A DNA stretch of 64,000 nucleotides from Nocardiopsis eucommiae (GCA_018388625.1 CP074402.1:5394001-5458000); one strand, 5' to 3'; shown: positions 7,720 through 17,093, counted from the stretch's first letter. Notes: generated by a model not told the origin, from the letters alone. Program-made: numbers and translations.

Positions 7720-8925
7720 ACCCGGTGATCACGGGACTGGGAACGGTCTCCCCGCGGGGACCGGAACCCACGACTACTGGGCGGCGCTCATGGAGGGCCG
7801 CTCGCTCATCGCCCCGCTCACCGACTTCGACACCAGCGGGTTCCCGGTCCGTCTGGCCGGGCGGGTCCGGGGTTCGACCCCCGCGCGCACCTGGACGGGC
7901 GGTACGTCGTCCAGACCGACGCGTTCACCTGGTTCGCGATGGTCGCGGCCGAGGAGGCGCTGGAGGACTCGGGCTTCGACGTCACGGCGGACCCCTACGC
8001 CACCGGGGTGCTGATCTGCTCCGGCGCGGGCGGGGCCGAGTTCGGGCAGCGCGAGCTGACCGAGCTGTACGGCAAGGGCCCCAGCCACGTGGGCCCCTAC
8101 CAGTCCATCGCGTGGTTCTACGCGGCCAGCACCGGCCAGGTGTCGATCCGCAACGACCTCAAGGGCATGTGCGGTGTCCTGGTCACCGACGAACCGGGGA
8201 TGCTCGACGCCCTGGGCCAGGCGGGCCAGGCCCTGCGCCGGGGAGGCTCCGCGATGCTGGTCGGCGCCAGCGAGTCGGCGCTCGGGGCGCCCTACTCCCT
8301 GGCCTGCCAGGCGGTCTCCGGCACGCTCGCGGAGGGGGACGACCCCGACTCCGCGTACCTGCCGTTCACCGAACGGACGGTCGGCTACGTCCCCGCCGAG
8401 GGCGCGGCCGTCGCGCTCGTGGAGGACCACGACCTGGCCAGGGCGCGCGGAGCCCGGGTGCGGGCCGTCGTCGCGGGCCACGCGAGCACCTTCGGGTCGG
8501 TCGGGGGCTACGACCCCGGGGGCGAGGGCCTCCTGCACGCGGCCCGGGGCGCGATGCACCGCGCCGGTGTCACCCCGGACCAGGTGGACGTGGTCTTCGC
8601 GGACGCCCTCGGCATGCCGAAGGCCGACGCCGACGAGGCCGCGGCGCTGCGACGGCTCTTCCCCGACGGCGTGGCCGTCACGGCTCCGAAGACGGGGTTC
8701 GGCCGGGCCCACGCCGGGGCCGGAGCGCTCGACGTGGCCGCCGCGGTCCTCAGCCTGGAACACCAGGTCATCCCGCCCACTCCCCGCGTCCCCGACCCGC
8801 CCGCCGGGCTCGACCTGGTCGTCCGGGTGGCCCGGCCGGCACCGCTGCGCACCGCGCTGGTCCTGTCCCGGGGCATGGGCGGCGGGACCTCGGCGGTCGT
8901 CCTCACCAGCCCACACCACGTCTGA
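7716..8925 (+). CDS. type II polyketide synthase ketosynthase beta subunit / chain length factor (two frame breaks)
   Basis: Chain length factor, about 403 aa after two corrections (G runs 7756-7759 and 7869-7872, one G missing in each). The start MNPVITGLGTVSPRG continues after repair into THDYWAALMEGRSLIAPL. KS-beta pairs with KS-alpha and sets chain length. It lacks the ketosynthase cysteine as expected. However, the usual TEQAGGLDA segment, whose glutamine replaces the cysteine, reads TDEPGMLDA here, so Gln is replaced by Glu and the two glycines are altered. The later VTAPKTGFGRAHAGAGALD region is normal. It lies between KS-alpha and ACP in the classical order. Confidence 0.87.
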
Positions 8926-8959
8926 ACACGAGAACCGAACCCGAGATTCGAGGAGAGGC

Positions 8960-9220
8960 ATGGCACAGGAACACATCACGTTGGAGGAGCTGGTGGAGCT
9001 GATCTCCGCCAGCGCCGGCGTACGGACGGACACCGGAACCGCCGCGACACAGTCGTTCGAGGAGCTGGGCGTCGACTCGCTCGGAGTGCTCGGCATCGTC
9101 GCGGAGATCGAGCGCCGGGTCGGCCGCAAGCTGGGCAGCGAGGCCGAGCTGTCGCCCTCCCCCACCGCCCTGATCGCGTTCGTCAACGAGGACGCCCCCA
9201 CCCTCGTGGAAGGTGTGTGA
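8960..9220 (+). CDS. acyl carrier protein of the type II PKS
   Basis: An 86-aa acyl carrier protein. The phosphopantetheine attachment serine is Ser40 in FEELGVDSLGVLGI, and the downstream helix EIERRVGRKLG is typical. It carries the growing polyketide between the KS pair and the cyclase. An AGGAGAGG ribosome site lies 2-9 bases before the ATG. Length and position (third gene after KS-alpha/KS-beta) match actinomycete minimal PKS sets. The final codons overlap the next gene's GTG start. No frame problem is seen. Confidence 0.93.
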   Translation: MAQEHITLEELVELISASAGVRTDTGTAATQSFEELGVDSLGVLGIVAEIERRVGRKLGSEAELSPSPTALIAFVNEDAPTLVEGV

Positions 9221-9696
9221 CCCCGATGGCAGTCAAGGTCGAGTACGACATCCTCATCGACGCCCCCTACGACCTGGTCTGGGAGGTGACCAACGACGTG
9301 GCCTCGTGGGCCGACCTGTTCGCCCCGAGCTACGAGTCGGTCGACGTCATCCACCAGGAGGGCGACACGATCCGCTTCCGGATCACGAAGGTCCCCGACG
9401 AGGAGGGCCGGGTCATGACCTGGGTCTCCGACCGCACGATGGACCGTGAGGCGGGCCAGACCCGGGCGGCGCGGGTGGAGACCGGGCCGTTCGAGTTCAT
9501 GCACATCGTCTGGGACTACGAGCAGGAGCCGGAGGGTGTGCGCCTGACCTGGAACTACGAGTTCGCGGTGAAGCCGGAGTGCCCCTGGTCCGAGGACCGG
9601 ATGGAGCAGCACTTCGACGAGAGCGTGCCGGAGGAGATGTCGAAGGTCAGGGAGAGGATCGAGGCGCGGGCCCGCGAGCTCGCCGAGACGGTCTGA
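9217..9696 (+). CDS. mono-domain polyketide aromatase/cyclase (SRPBCC fold)
   Basis: A 159-aa single-domain START/SRPBCC protein (KVEYDILIDAPYDLVWEVTNDVASWADLF, shown as its first strand and helices). It is related to the TcmN N-terminal domain and the WhiE ORF VI cyclases, which fold and aromatise the first ring of an unreduced polyketide. The start is GTG 9217 overlapping the ACP stop, or ATG 9226; the two are not distinguishable here. It is the last gene of the set: no ketoreductase, second cyclase, oxygenase or transferase follows. The likely product is therefore an unreduced, simply cyclised aromatic such as a pigment precursor (inference). Confidence 0.88.
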   Translation: MTPMAVKVEYDILIDAPYDLVWEVTNDVASWADLFAPSYESVDVIHQEGDTIRFRITKVPDEEGRVMTWVSDRTMDREAGQTRAARVETGPFEFMHIVWDYEQEPEGVRLTWNYEFAVKPECPWSEDRMEQHFDESVPEEMSKVRERIEARARELAETV

Positions 9697-9711
9697 CCGT
9701 CGCCCCGCATC

Positions 9712-9756
9712 GGGGCCCCGCTCCCGGCAGCGTCACCGTGCCGGGGGCGGGGCCCC
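9712..9756. terminator. strong bidirectional terminator
   Basis: An 18-bp stem, GGGGCCCCGCTCCCGGCA (9712-9729) against TGCCGGGGGCGGGGCCCC (9739-9756), with one mismatch and a 9-base loop. It lies between the converging cyclase and oxidoreductase genes. Confidence 0.8.
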
Positions 9757-9773
9757 TCCGCGTACCCGACCCC

Positions 9774-11044
9774 TCAGACCCCGGAGCGCCAGGTGCCCTG
9801 GGCGACGTCGGGCACGAAGGCGGTCAGCCGCTCCAGGGTGGCGGGGTCGGTGAGGTCGACCCTGCGGCCCTCCTGCGCGGACAGGTAGGCCGCCATCAGC
9901 AGCCGGGTCACGTCCCTGCCGTCCCGCAGGTCCTCCCGGGGCGGCTTCCCGTCCAGGAACCGCTCGACCATGTGGCGGTTCTCCTCGGTGTAGCCGTAGG
10001 TCGCCGCCTCGTCGGGGACCACCGGCATGAGTCCGCCCTCGGCGTTCTGCTTCTCCACCAGGTCCTCGCCGACCCCGCCGGCGATCTCACGGCTGAGGAA
10101 CACCCTCGACTCCGTGTCCAGCGTGTTGGAGGACATGGAGTACTCCGGGCCGAGGAGTTCGTAGCTGAGCCGCAGCCCCGCGCCCACGTAGCTCCACGAC
10201 GTGGTGGCCTCCGCGACCACCTGGTGGCCGTCGCCGTTGACGTAGACCACGGTGGCCCTCGCGTAGTCCTCGGCGGGGCTCCTGCGGTAGTCCACCTCGG
10301 GTCCGTACCGGTTGACCAGCTCGTCCGCGTAGTGCGGGCGCGCCCACTTCAGGCAGGCGATGGTCGCCTCCACGCTCACCGGGCGCAGCCAGTCCCTGGC
10401 CTGGGTGCCGGGCGGGGTGAGGAGGTACCGGGAGGCCTCCACGCTGTGGCACATCATGTCGTTGAGGACCCCGCCGCCCTGGTGCTCCCCTGCCAGAACC
10501 AGGCCCGGTGCGGGCCGCTGTGCTCCTCCGCGCACCGCGCCAGGTACGGGGAGCCGGACGCGGCGGCGCCACGGGCCCAGACCAGTTCGTGGGCGCGCGT
10601 CACCCCGGGCGCGAAGACCTGGTTCTCCAGGTAGCCGTGGAGCAGACCGGCCCCCTCCACCAGGCTCAGGACCTCCTCCGCCTCGGCCAGCGTGCGGCCC
10701 AGCGGCTTCTCGATGGCGATCCCGCGCAGGTCGGCCCGGCCCGAGGTGACCTCCTCGCAGATCGCCCGGACGGTCTCCAGGCGCACGTGGTTCGGGGTGG
10801 TCACCCACACCGCCTGGACGGCGGGGTCGCGCACCATCGCGCGCACGTCGTCGTAGGCGGTGGGGTCGCCCACGCGCAGCTCCCTGGCGAGGTCGGCCAC
10901 CTGGCGCACCGTCTCCGCCGTCCGGCCGCACACCGCCACGACGTCGGCGTCGCGCACGCCCCGGAAGGAGCGGGTGTGGAAGTCGGCGATGAACCCGCTG
11001 CCGACGACGCCGACACCGAGCCGACCGTTCACCTGTGAAGTCAC
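9774..11044 (-). CDS. Gfo/Idh/MocA-family oxidoreductase (frame break)
   Basis: An NAD(P)-dependent sugar or inositol dehydrogenase type enzyme, about 423 aa after adding one base in the C run 10487-10490. The Rossmann start is GRLGVGVVGSGFIADFHTRS, the Gfo/Idh lysine motif is GIAIEKPLGRTL, and the C-terminal substrate domain contains LNDMMCHSVEASRYLL. GTG at 11044 is preferred, with GGGGAG nine bases upstream. It is the last gene of the sugar-importer operon and probably oxidises the imported sugar or polyol. The exact substrate cannot be read from sequence. Confidence 0.82.
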
Positions 11045-11129
11045 GTTGGAGTTCTCCCCATCGAATTGGCGGTACTTGTGGTGGTGGGACCGTGACGGCA
11101 CGGGGGTGTCCGCGTCACGGTCGTGGGGG

Positions 11130-12109
11130 TCAGGCGCGCAGGTGTCTCTGGCGGCCGTAGGCGGTGAGCACGACGATCAGGACCAGGCCGAAGAGGATCT
11201 GGCGCGGTGCGTCCCCCACTCGCCGCCGCCGATCTGCATGGTGCGCAGCAGGGCGCTCAGCACGGTGAGCAGGACGGCGCCGACGATGGTGCCGAGGTAG
11301 CCGCCGACCCCTCCGATCAGCGCCGTCCCGCCGATCACGACGGCCGCGACGCTGTTGAGCATGTAGTCGGCGCCCAGGTTCGTGTAGACGTTCTGGGAGT
11401 AGCCGAGGAGCAGCAGACCGCCCACGCCGGCGAACAGCGAGGACAGCACGTACGCGCTGAACCGGACCGCCGAGGGGTTGACGCCGGACAGGTGGGCGGT
11501 GGTCCGGTTGGCGCCCACCGCGTAGAGCCGCCACCCGAACGACGTGCGCCGGAGCAGCCAGATCACCACGACCGACAGCGCGAGCCACAGCCACAGGACC
11601 CCGGGGACGCCGAACACCGTGTCGCCGGTGACCAGCTGGTTGAGCAGGGGCGCGGCCGACCCCTCGGGGCGTCCGCCGGTGTAGAGGCGGATGAACCCGG
11701 CCACCACCGCGATCATGCCGAGGGTCATCACCAGGGGTGGCACCCGGAACAGCAGAACGCCGATCCCGTTGACCACCCCGATCACACAGGCCGAGCCCAG
11801 GGCCACCAGCACCGCGAAGAGGAAACCGTCGTCACTGCCGTCCATGAAGCGTGAGGCGACGATGGCGGACAGGGTCGCCGCCGACCCGACCGACAGGTCG
11901 ATGCCCTCTCCTCCGGCGATGATCACCAGGGTCTGGCCGATGGCGATCACACCGAGGAACGAGGCGACGGTCAGGGTGGTGACGATGTGGCCCCATGTGG
12001 CGAAGGCGGGCGAGTAGAGGCTGGCCACGACCCAGAGCAGCAGGGTGACGACACCGGAGATGACCACCGGGTCCCGGGTCAGGCGGCGCGCGGTGAGGGT
12101 GGTGGTCAT
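11130..12109 (-). CDS. CUT2 sugar ABC transporter permease (RbsC/XylH-like; frame break)
   Basis: A permease of about 326 aa with 8-10 membrane segments. The RbsC-type signature IAIGQTLVIIAGGEGIDLSVG is present, and YAVGANRTTAHLSGV forms the conserved EAA-like coupling loop. The final ~35 residues lie in another frame until one base is added in the C run 11213-11217, restoring GDAPRQILFGLVLI. The start overlaps the stop of the partner permease (ATGA), indicating translational coupling. It imports a pentose, inositol or similar monosaccharide with the paired permease, ATPase and lipoprotein encoded upstream. Confidence 0.87.
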
Positions 12110-13122
12110 CGTGTGCCTCCTGATGCTCCGGACGCCGAACCGTCGCGGGCGGTGAGGAGCCCGGCGAGCGCGATCGCGGCGATGATGACGCAGCCGTAGA
12201 CGAACTCGCGGGCGTTGGTGGGAACTCCGGCGAAGAAGACGAGTCCCTGGATGAGGGAGAGCACCACCGCGCCCACCAGCGCTCCGCCGACCCCGCCGGA
12301 GCCGCCGCGCAGCCGGGTGCCGCCGATCACGAGCGCGGCGATCGACCCCAGGGTGAGCTCGGTGCCGAGGGTGGGGTCACCGGCCCCGGCGTCGGCCAGC
12401 AGCGCCACCCCCGCGAGGGAGGCCACCGCCCCGCCGAGGGTGTAGGACAGCACGCGCACCCTCGACACCGGGACGGAGGAGGTGTAGGCGGCCTCGGCGT
12501 TACCGCCCACCGCGTACAGGTGCTGGCCGTAGCGGCTCCCCCGCAGCAGCCGCCAGCTGAGGAAGAGGACCACGAGCAGCACGGCGGGGATGGGCACGTA
12601 CATCGCCAGGACCATCCGGTAGGTCCCGGTGAGGACCGGCGACACCTCGCCGCCGGGTGTCGGCAGCACCAGCAGGGCGACCCCGCCGAACACCGAGCTC
12701 GTGGCGAAGGTCGCCACGATGGGTTGCAGCCGCAGGACCGCCACCACGAGGCCGTTGAAGAGCCCGCAGGCGGCGCCCGTGGCGAGCCCGGCGGCCAGGG
12801 CCAGCGGCAGGCGGGCGTCGTCCCCCTGCATGAGCACCACCGACACCGCCGAGGACAGCGTGACGATGGTGCCGATGGACAGGTCGATCCCGCCGCCGAG
12901 CACGATGATGGTCTGCGCGGCCGCGATGGTGGCCAGGGGCAGGAAGGTGGCGAAGCTGGCGCTGAGACCGTAGGGCGAGAAGAACCCCGGTTGGAGGATC
13001 GCGGAGGCCGTGACCGTGACCAGCAGGAGGAGTCCCACGGCCAGGGCCGGCATGTGCACGGACAGCAGGGATCGCACCGGACCGGGCAGGTCCCGCGTTC
13101 CGGTGCCCCTCAGGAGGTTCAT
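12106..13122 (-). CDS. CUT2 sugar ABC transporter permease
   Basis: A 338-aa permease, intact, with about ten membrane segments. The family motif is IIVLGGGIDLSIGTIVTLSS and the coupling loop is YAVGGNAEAAYTSSVPVSRV. ATG at 13122 overlaps the ATPase stop and gives the normal length; reading further upstream adds unrelated sequence from another frame of the ATPase gene. It forms a heterodimeric channel with the second permease. Confidence 0.88.
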   Translation of the reverse strand: MNLLRGTGTRDLPGPVRSLLSVHMPALAVGLLLLVTVTASAILQPGFFSPYGLSASFATFLPLATIAAAQTIIVLGGGIDLSIGTIVTLSSAVSVVLMQGDDARLPLALAAGLATGAACGLFNGLVVAVLRLQPIVATFATSSVFGGVALLVLPTPGGEVSPVLTGTYRMVLAMYVPIPAVLLVVLFLSWRLLRGSRYGQHLYAVGGNAEAAYTSSVPVSRVRVLSYTLGGAVASLAGVALLADAGAGDPTLGTELTLGSIAALVIGGTRLRGGSGGVGGALVGAVVLSLIQGLVFFAGVPTNAREFVYGCVIIAAIALAGLLTARDGSASGASGGTR

Positions 13123-14768
13123 GCTCCGCCCTCCTCGGCGTGGCGTGGTTCGGGGTCGGGGAGCCGGGTCGGGTGGCCCTCGTGGGCGGCGGCGACGTCG
13201 GCGCCGGTGACGTGCATGGCGCTGGCGATCAGGGTGTCCTCCGTGAGTCGGTCCCCGGACACCTCGTCCACCACCCGGCCCTCGAACATCACGAGGACGC
13301 GGTCGCAGACCTCGACCAGTTCGCGGTCGTCGCTGGAGCCGACCAGCACGGCGGCCCCGGACGCGGCCAGCTCGGCCACCACGTCGAACATCTCGGCCTT
13401 GGCGCCGACGTCGATGCCCTTGGCCGGGTCGTCCATGAGCACCACGGCGGGCTCGGTGGGGAACCACTTGCCGACGACGATCTTCTGCTGGTTGCCGCCG
13501 GAGAGCGTGGAGACCGGGTCGTCCAGGGAGCCGTAGCGGGTGTTGACGCGTTCGGCCACGGCGCGGGCGGCCGCGACCTCACGGCGCCGGGACAGCCCCA
13601 CTCCCAGGAGGGCGCGGCGGCCCACCGAGGGCAGGGCGAGGTTCTCCAGGATCGGGCGGCCCAGCGCCAGGCCCTGCACGCCCCGGTTTCCGGGTACGTA
13701 ACAGAACCCGGCCCGGACCGCCTGCTTGGGCGAGCGGGGGCGAACGGGGGCTCCGTCCAGCAGCACGGTGCCGCCGGTCCGGCGACCGGCGCCGAACAGC
13801 GCCGCCATGAGTTCGGACTGACCCTGCCCCTGGAGACCGCCCAGCCCGAGCACCTCGCCCGCACGGACGTGCAGGGAGACCCCGTGGAGCCGGTCCCCGG
13901 TCAGGTCCCGCACCTCCAGGCGCGGCGGCGCGGCGGGGTCGGCGCCCGGGTCCGTCCGCGCCGGGGCCGTGGGGGCGGTGTCGGTCTCCGCCACGGGGGC
14001 CGTCCTCCGAGAGCCCGACGTCCCCGCGCTCGGGCGGCCCGACATCAGTTCCAGGAGTTCGGCCTCCGGGGTCCCGGCCACGGTCACCGTGGCCACGTCG
14101 GTCCCGTTGCGCATGACCGTGGCCCGGTCGCACACCGCGTAGATCTCGGCCAGCCGGTGGGTGATGAACAGGACCAGCACGCCGCGCGCCCGGAGTTCGT
14201 CGACGACCTCGAAGAGCACCTCCACCTGGCCGCGCCGCAGCGAGGCGGTGGCCTCGTCCAGCACGAGCACGCGGGGGTCGCGGACCAGGGCCTTGCACAC
14301 TTCGACCACCTGGCGTTCGCCGGGGTCGAGGTCGCTCACGCGTTCGCGGACCGGCACCCTGCCGCCGAAGGCCGGGGCGAACCGCTCCAGCCACGGCAGG
14401 GACCGCGCCAGGGCGGCGCGGCGGTCGCGGAGCCCGAACCGGGAGGGCTCCACGCCCAGCACGAGGTTGTCGAGGACGGTGAAGTCCTCGACCAGCGACA
14501 GTTCCTGGTACACGGAGCTGATCCCGGCCGCCAGGGTGTCGCGGGGGCCGCGCGGCCGCAGCGGAGCGCCGTCCAGCCGGACCTGCCCGGCGTCCGGTCC
14601 GACCACCCCGGTGAGCACCTTCAACAGGGTCGACTTGCCGGAGCCGTTGGGGCCGAGGACGGCGTGCACCGTCCCGGCGTGGGCCTCGAAGTCGGCACCG
14701 TCCAGCGCGGTGACCCCTCCGTAGCGTTTGCGCACTCCGCTCATGCGCAGAAACGGCGGTGAGTCCAC
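13119..14768 (-). CDS. CUT2 sugar ABC transporter ATP-binding protein (RbsA-like, tandem ATPase)
   Basis: A 549-aa protein with two ABC domains. The first has Walker A GPNGSGKST, a Walker B ending VLVLDEATASL and a relaxed signature (VSDLDPGERQ). The second has a degenerate Walker A (GLGGLQGQGQSE) but a full LSGGNQQK signature and Walker B VVLMDDPAKGIDVG, as is normal for RbsA-type proteins. A variable Ala/Pro/Thr-rich linker at about residues 245-280 separates them. GTG at 14768 follows GGGAGA and is preferred over the Met nine codons later. It powers the two permeases encoded next to it. Confidence 0.88.
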   Translation of the reverse strand: MDSPPFLRMSGVRKRYGGVTALDGADFEAHAGTVHAVLGPNGSGKSTLLKVLTGVVGPDAGQVRLDGAPLRPRGPRDTLAAGISSVYQELSLVEDFTVLDNLVLGVEPSRFGLRDRRAALARSLPWLERFAPAFGGRVPVRERVSDLDPGERQVVEVCKALVRDPRVLVLDEATASLRRGQVEVLFEVVDELRARGVLVLFITHRLAEIYAVCDRATVMRNGTDVATVTVAGTPEAELLELMSGRPSAGTSGSRRTAPVAETDTAPTAPARTDPGADPAAPPRLEVRDLTGDRLHGVSLHVRAGEVLGLGGLQGQGQSELMAALFGAGRRTGGTVLLDGAPVRPRSPKQAVRAGFCYVPGNRGVQGLALGRPILENLALPSVGRRALLGVGLSRRREVAAARAVAERVNTRYGSLDDPVSTLSGGNQQKIVVGKWFPTEPAVVLMDDPAKGIDVGAKAEMFDVVAELAASGAAVLVGSSDDRELVEVCDRVLVMFEGRVVDEVSGDRLTEDTLIASAMHVTGADVAAAHEGHPTRLPDPEPRHAEEGGA

Positions 14769-14827
14769 GAGTTCTCTCCCTGCTCCTGTCCGTTCGCGGC
14801 CTCCGCCACGGGTGGGTCCCGCCCGGC

Positions 14828-15925
14828 CTACTCGAAGTAGGCGTCGGCCTCCTCGGGGGTGAGCGCGTGGTCCACGGCGTAGGCGTCGTTCTCGTCGGAG
14901 ACCTCCGCGAAGCGCTCGTCGAAGGTGTCGTCGGTGATGGTCTCCGGGATGGGCAGCCAGGCGTTGTTGCCGTCGAGCCCGTCCGCGGTGAACTCCTCGC
15001 CCTGGAGCATGCGGATCACCACGTGGAGCGCGGACACCGAGACCGACGGCGGGTTGGGGACGCCGATGCTGGTGTAGTCGCCCTCCGCGCGCTGGGCGTC
15101 CCACTCGCGCATGTAGCCCACGCGCGCCTCGCCGGTCATGACGACGTCGTCCACGAGGCCCTCGGCCTGGAGGGCCCGGAAGGCGCCGAGCGCCATGCCG
15201 TCCTGGACGAACACGCCGTCGACGTCGGGGTTGCTGGCCAGCAGGTCGCGGGTGACGGTCTGGCCCTGGTTCTGGTCCCACTCGGCGTAGTCGTTGGCGA
15301 CGACCTCGACCCCGGCGGCGTCGAAGACCTCGCTCGCCCCGGACCAGCGGTCCTCGTTGGCGGGGTGGCCGTCGATGCCGTTGACCGCGATGATCCGGCC
15401 GCCCTCACCGACCTCGTCGGCCAGCCACTGGGCCGAGAGGGAGGCCCACTCGGCCTGGTCGATGACCACGTTGACGACGTCCTCGGAGGCCACGGCCTGG
15501 TCGATGGCGACGATCTCGATGCCCTGTTCGGCGGCCTCCGCGAACACCTGGTCCAGGGCCGTGGGCGAGTTCGGGTTGACGATGATCGCGTCCACGTCCG
15601 AGCGGATGAGGTTGCGGATCTGCTGGATCTGGCCGTTGATGTCGACGTCGGCGCTCTCCACGACCAGCTGGTCGACGATCCCCTCCGCCTCGTACTCACC
15701 GAAGGCGGTCTCCAGTTCGGACAGCATCTGCTCGCGCCACTCGCTGCCGATGAAGCCGTTGCTGACGCCGATCGTGAACGGGCCCTCGGTCTCGCCCGTT
15801 CCACCGCCGCCCTCGGGTGTGCTGCACGCGGTGGCCATCAGTGTCCCGGCCACGGCCGCGGCGCCCAGCGCCAGCGACCCGCGCCAACGTCGCCCAAGCA
15901 TGTTCCGGTGCCTCGTCGAACCCAT
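14828..15925 (-). CDS. sugar ABC transporter substrate-binding lipoprotein
   Basis: A 365-aa periplasmic-binding-protein family 1-type receptor. The N-terminus has a lipoprotein signal, RRWRGSLALGAAAVAGTLMA followed by the lipidated cysteine in ATACS. The mature part opens with FTIGVSNGFIGSEWREQM and contains DVDAIIVNPNSPTALD and ARVGYMREWD, typical of RbsB-like receptors. ATG at 15925 is chosen because GGAGGT precedes it by seven bases; the earlier ATG at 15940 is part of that site. It is the first gene of the import operon and is held at the outer face of the membrane. The ligand is unknown (ribose, xylose or inositol class). Confidence 0.88.
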   Translation of the reverse strand: MGSTRHRNMLGRRWRGSLALGAAAVAGTLMATACSTPEGGGGTGETEGPFTIGVSNGFIGSEWREQMLSELETAFGEYEAEGIVDQLVVESADVDINGQIQQIRNLIRSDVDAIIVNPNSPTALDQVFAEAAEQGIEIVAIDQAVASEDVVNVVIDQAEWASLSAQWLADEVGEGGRIIAVNGIDGHPANEDRWSGASEVFDAAGVEVVANDYAEWDQNQGQTVTRDLLASNPDVDGVFVQDGMALGAFRALQAEGLVDDVVMTGEARVGYMREWDAQRAEGDYTSIGVPNPPSVSVSALHVVIRMLQGEEFTADGLDGNNAWLPIPETITDDTFDERFAEVSDENDAYAVDHALTPEEADAYFE

Positions 15926-15958
15926 CGGGGGGACCTCCATCCTGTGAGCTGAGTCACG

Positions 15959-15987
15959 AATCTACGCATCCTTGTGGCGACCGTCAA
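15959..15987 (-). promoter_or_regulatory. sigma-70-type promoter of the sugar importer operon
   Basis: On the minus strand TTGACG (15987-15982) is followed after 17 bases by TAGATT (15964-15959). This is about 35 bases before the lipoprotein start. Immediately upstream, 15990-16014 holds CTTTTG and CAAAAAG as inverted halves around TCGATTGTCAT, a plausible operator for a LacI-type or similar regulator. Confidence 0.65.
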
Positions 15988-16094
15988 TAACCTTTTTGAT
16001 GACAATCGACAAAAGTCAGCGATGATCCGATCTCCGTTAGCGCAAAAGAACAGAGCGTGGCCAGGGGGCCAAGGAGGGTTTCCCGGGGAACGGA

Positions 16095-16123
16095 GAACGC
16101 CCCCGGCGAGGCCGGGGGCGTTC
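16095..16123 (-). terminator. terminator of the cstA-ArsA operon
   Basis: A perfect 13-bp hairpin, GAACGCCCCCGGC (16095-16107) and GCCGGGGGCGTTC (16111-16123), with a GAG loop. It lies 20 bases beyond the ATPase stop. Confidence 0.85.
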
Positions 16124-16142
16124 GGAAACGGCAAGGGCGCGG

Positions 16143-17093
16143 TCAGCCGAGCCGGGCGGCGAGCGCGCGCAGGGCCTCCGGGCCGAGGGGTTCCGACGCG
16201 CTCAGCGGCAGCTCCACCGTGCCGTGGTCGGCGAAGCGGGCGCGGACGGCGTCCAGGACCTCGGGGTCCACGTCCTCCGGGACCTGGTTGACGATCACCC
16301 GGCCGAGCCGGAATCCGGTCGCCACCAACTGGGCGGCGGCACGGTCGGTCTCGGCCAGCACCATCCGACGCGGCACCAGCACGAGCCTGACCTCGGCGTC
16401 CTCCCGCAGGCGCGCGGCGGCCCGCTCCAGCTTGCGGCGGCGGGCGTGCAGCTTCTCCAGCAGCGGATCGTCGGGAGCGCCGTCGCCCGCGCCACCGACG
16501 ACACCCACGGCGAAGCGGTCGGCGTCCACAGCCCGTTCGCGCTGGCGCGCCAGTCCCCGAACCCACGGGGTCAGCAGTTCGGGCAGGTCCAGCAGGCGTA
16601 GCAGGTGACCCGTGGGGGCGCTGTCCACCACGAGCCGGTCCCACGTGCCGGGGACCTCCTCCATGGCGTCCATGAGCAGGTCGGCCAGGGCCGACTCGGC
16701 CATGCCCGGACCGGCCGCCGCGTGGTCCAGGTGGCGGGTGACGGCGGGCAGGATCTCCCGGGGCAGGGCGGCGCTGGCGTCGTCACCGATCTGCCGGACC
16801 CTGCGTCGCAGGGCGGCGTCCGCGTCGGGCTCGCGTGCCCACAGGTGGTCGCTGACCCGCACCGGGCGGTCGCCCAGGGAAAGGCCCAGCGCGTCACCGA
16901 GCGAGTGCGCGGGATCGGTGGACACGAGAAGGGTGCGCAGGCCCGCGTCGGCCAGACCCAGCGCGTGCGCGGCGGCCATGGTGGTCTTGCCGACCCCGCC
17001 CTTGCCGCCGAAGAAGACGATGGGGGCCTCCGCCGGGGCGGGCACGGGGGCCACCGGGCGCTCACGACGCCGTCCGCCGAACCTCAACAGCAC
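16143..17093 (-). CDS. ArsA/Get3-like anion-transporting ATPase
   Basis: A 316-aa ATPase with the deviant P-loop FFGGKGGVGKTTMA, switch DPAHSLGDAL and VDSAPTGHLLRLL, all diagnostic of ArsA/Get3/TRC40. No arsenite cysteine triad or tail-anchor hydrophobic groove is obvious. It overlaps the small CC-terminal gene, so it is translationally coupled to it and to cstA. GTG 17093 is the likely start; TTG 17087 is an alternative. Actinobacterial ArsA-like ATPases next to cstA have no established role. An energy-coupling or chaperone function for the transporter is only a guess. Confidence 0.82.
   Translation of the reverse strand: MLLRFGGRRRERPVAPVPAPAEAPIVFFGGKGGVGKTTMAAAHALGLADAGLRTLLVSTDPAHSLGDALGLSLGDRPVRVSDHLWAREPDADAALRRRVRQIGDDASAALPREILPAVTRHLDHAAAGPGMAESALADLLMDAMEEVPGTWDRLVVDSAPTGHLLRLLDLPELLTPWVRGLARQRERAVDADRFAVGVVGGAGDGAPDDPLLEKLHARRRKLERAAARLREDAEVRLVLVPRRMVLAETDRAAAQLVATGFRLGRVIVNQVPEDVDPEVLDAVRARFADHGTVELPLSASEPLGPEALRALAARLG

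Noticed and set aside
6452..8925. KS-alpha and KS-beta as pseudogenes
   Set aside because: All three breaks are one missing G in G runs and the same error type hits housekeeping genes throughout the window.
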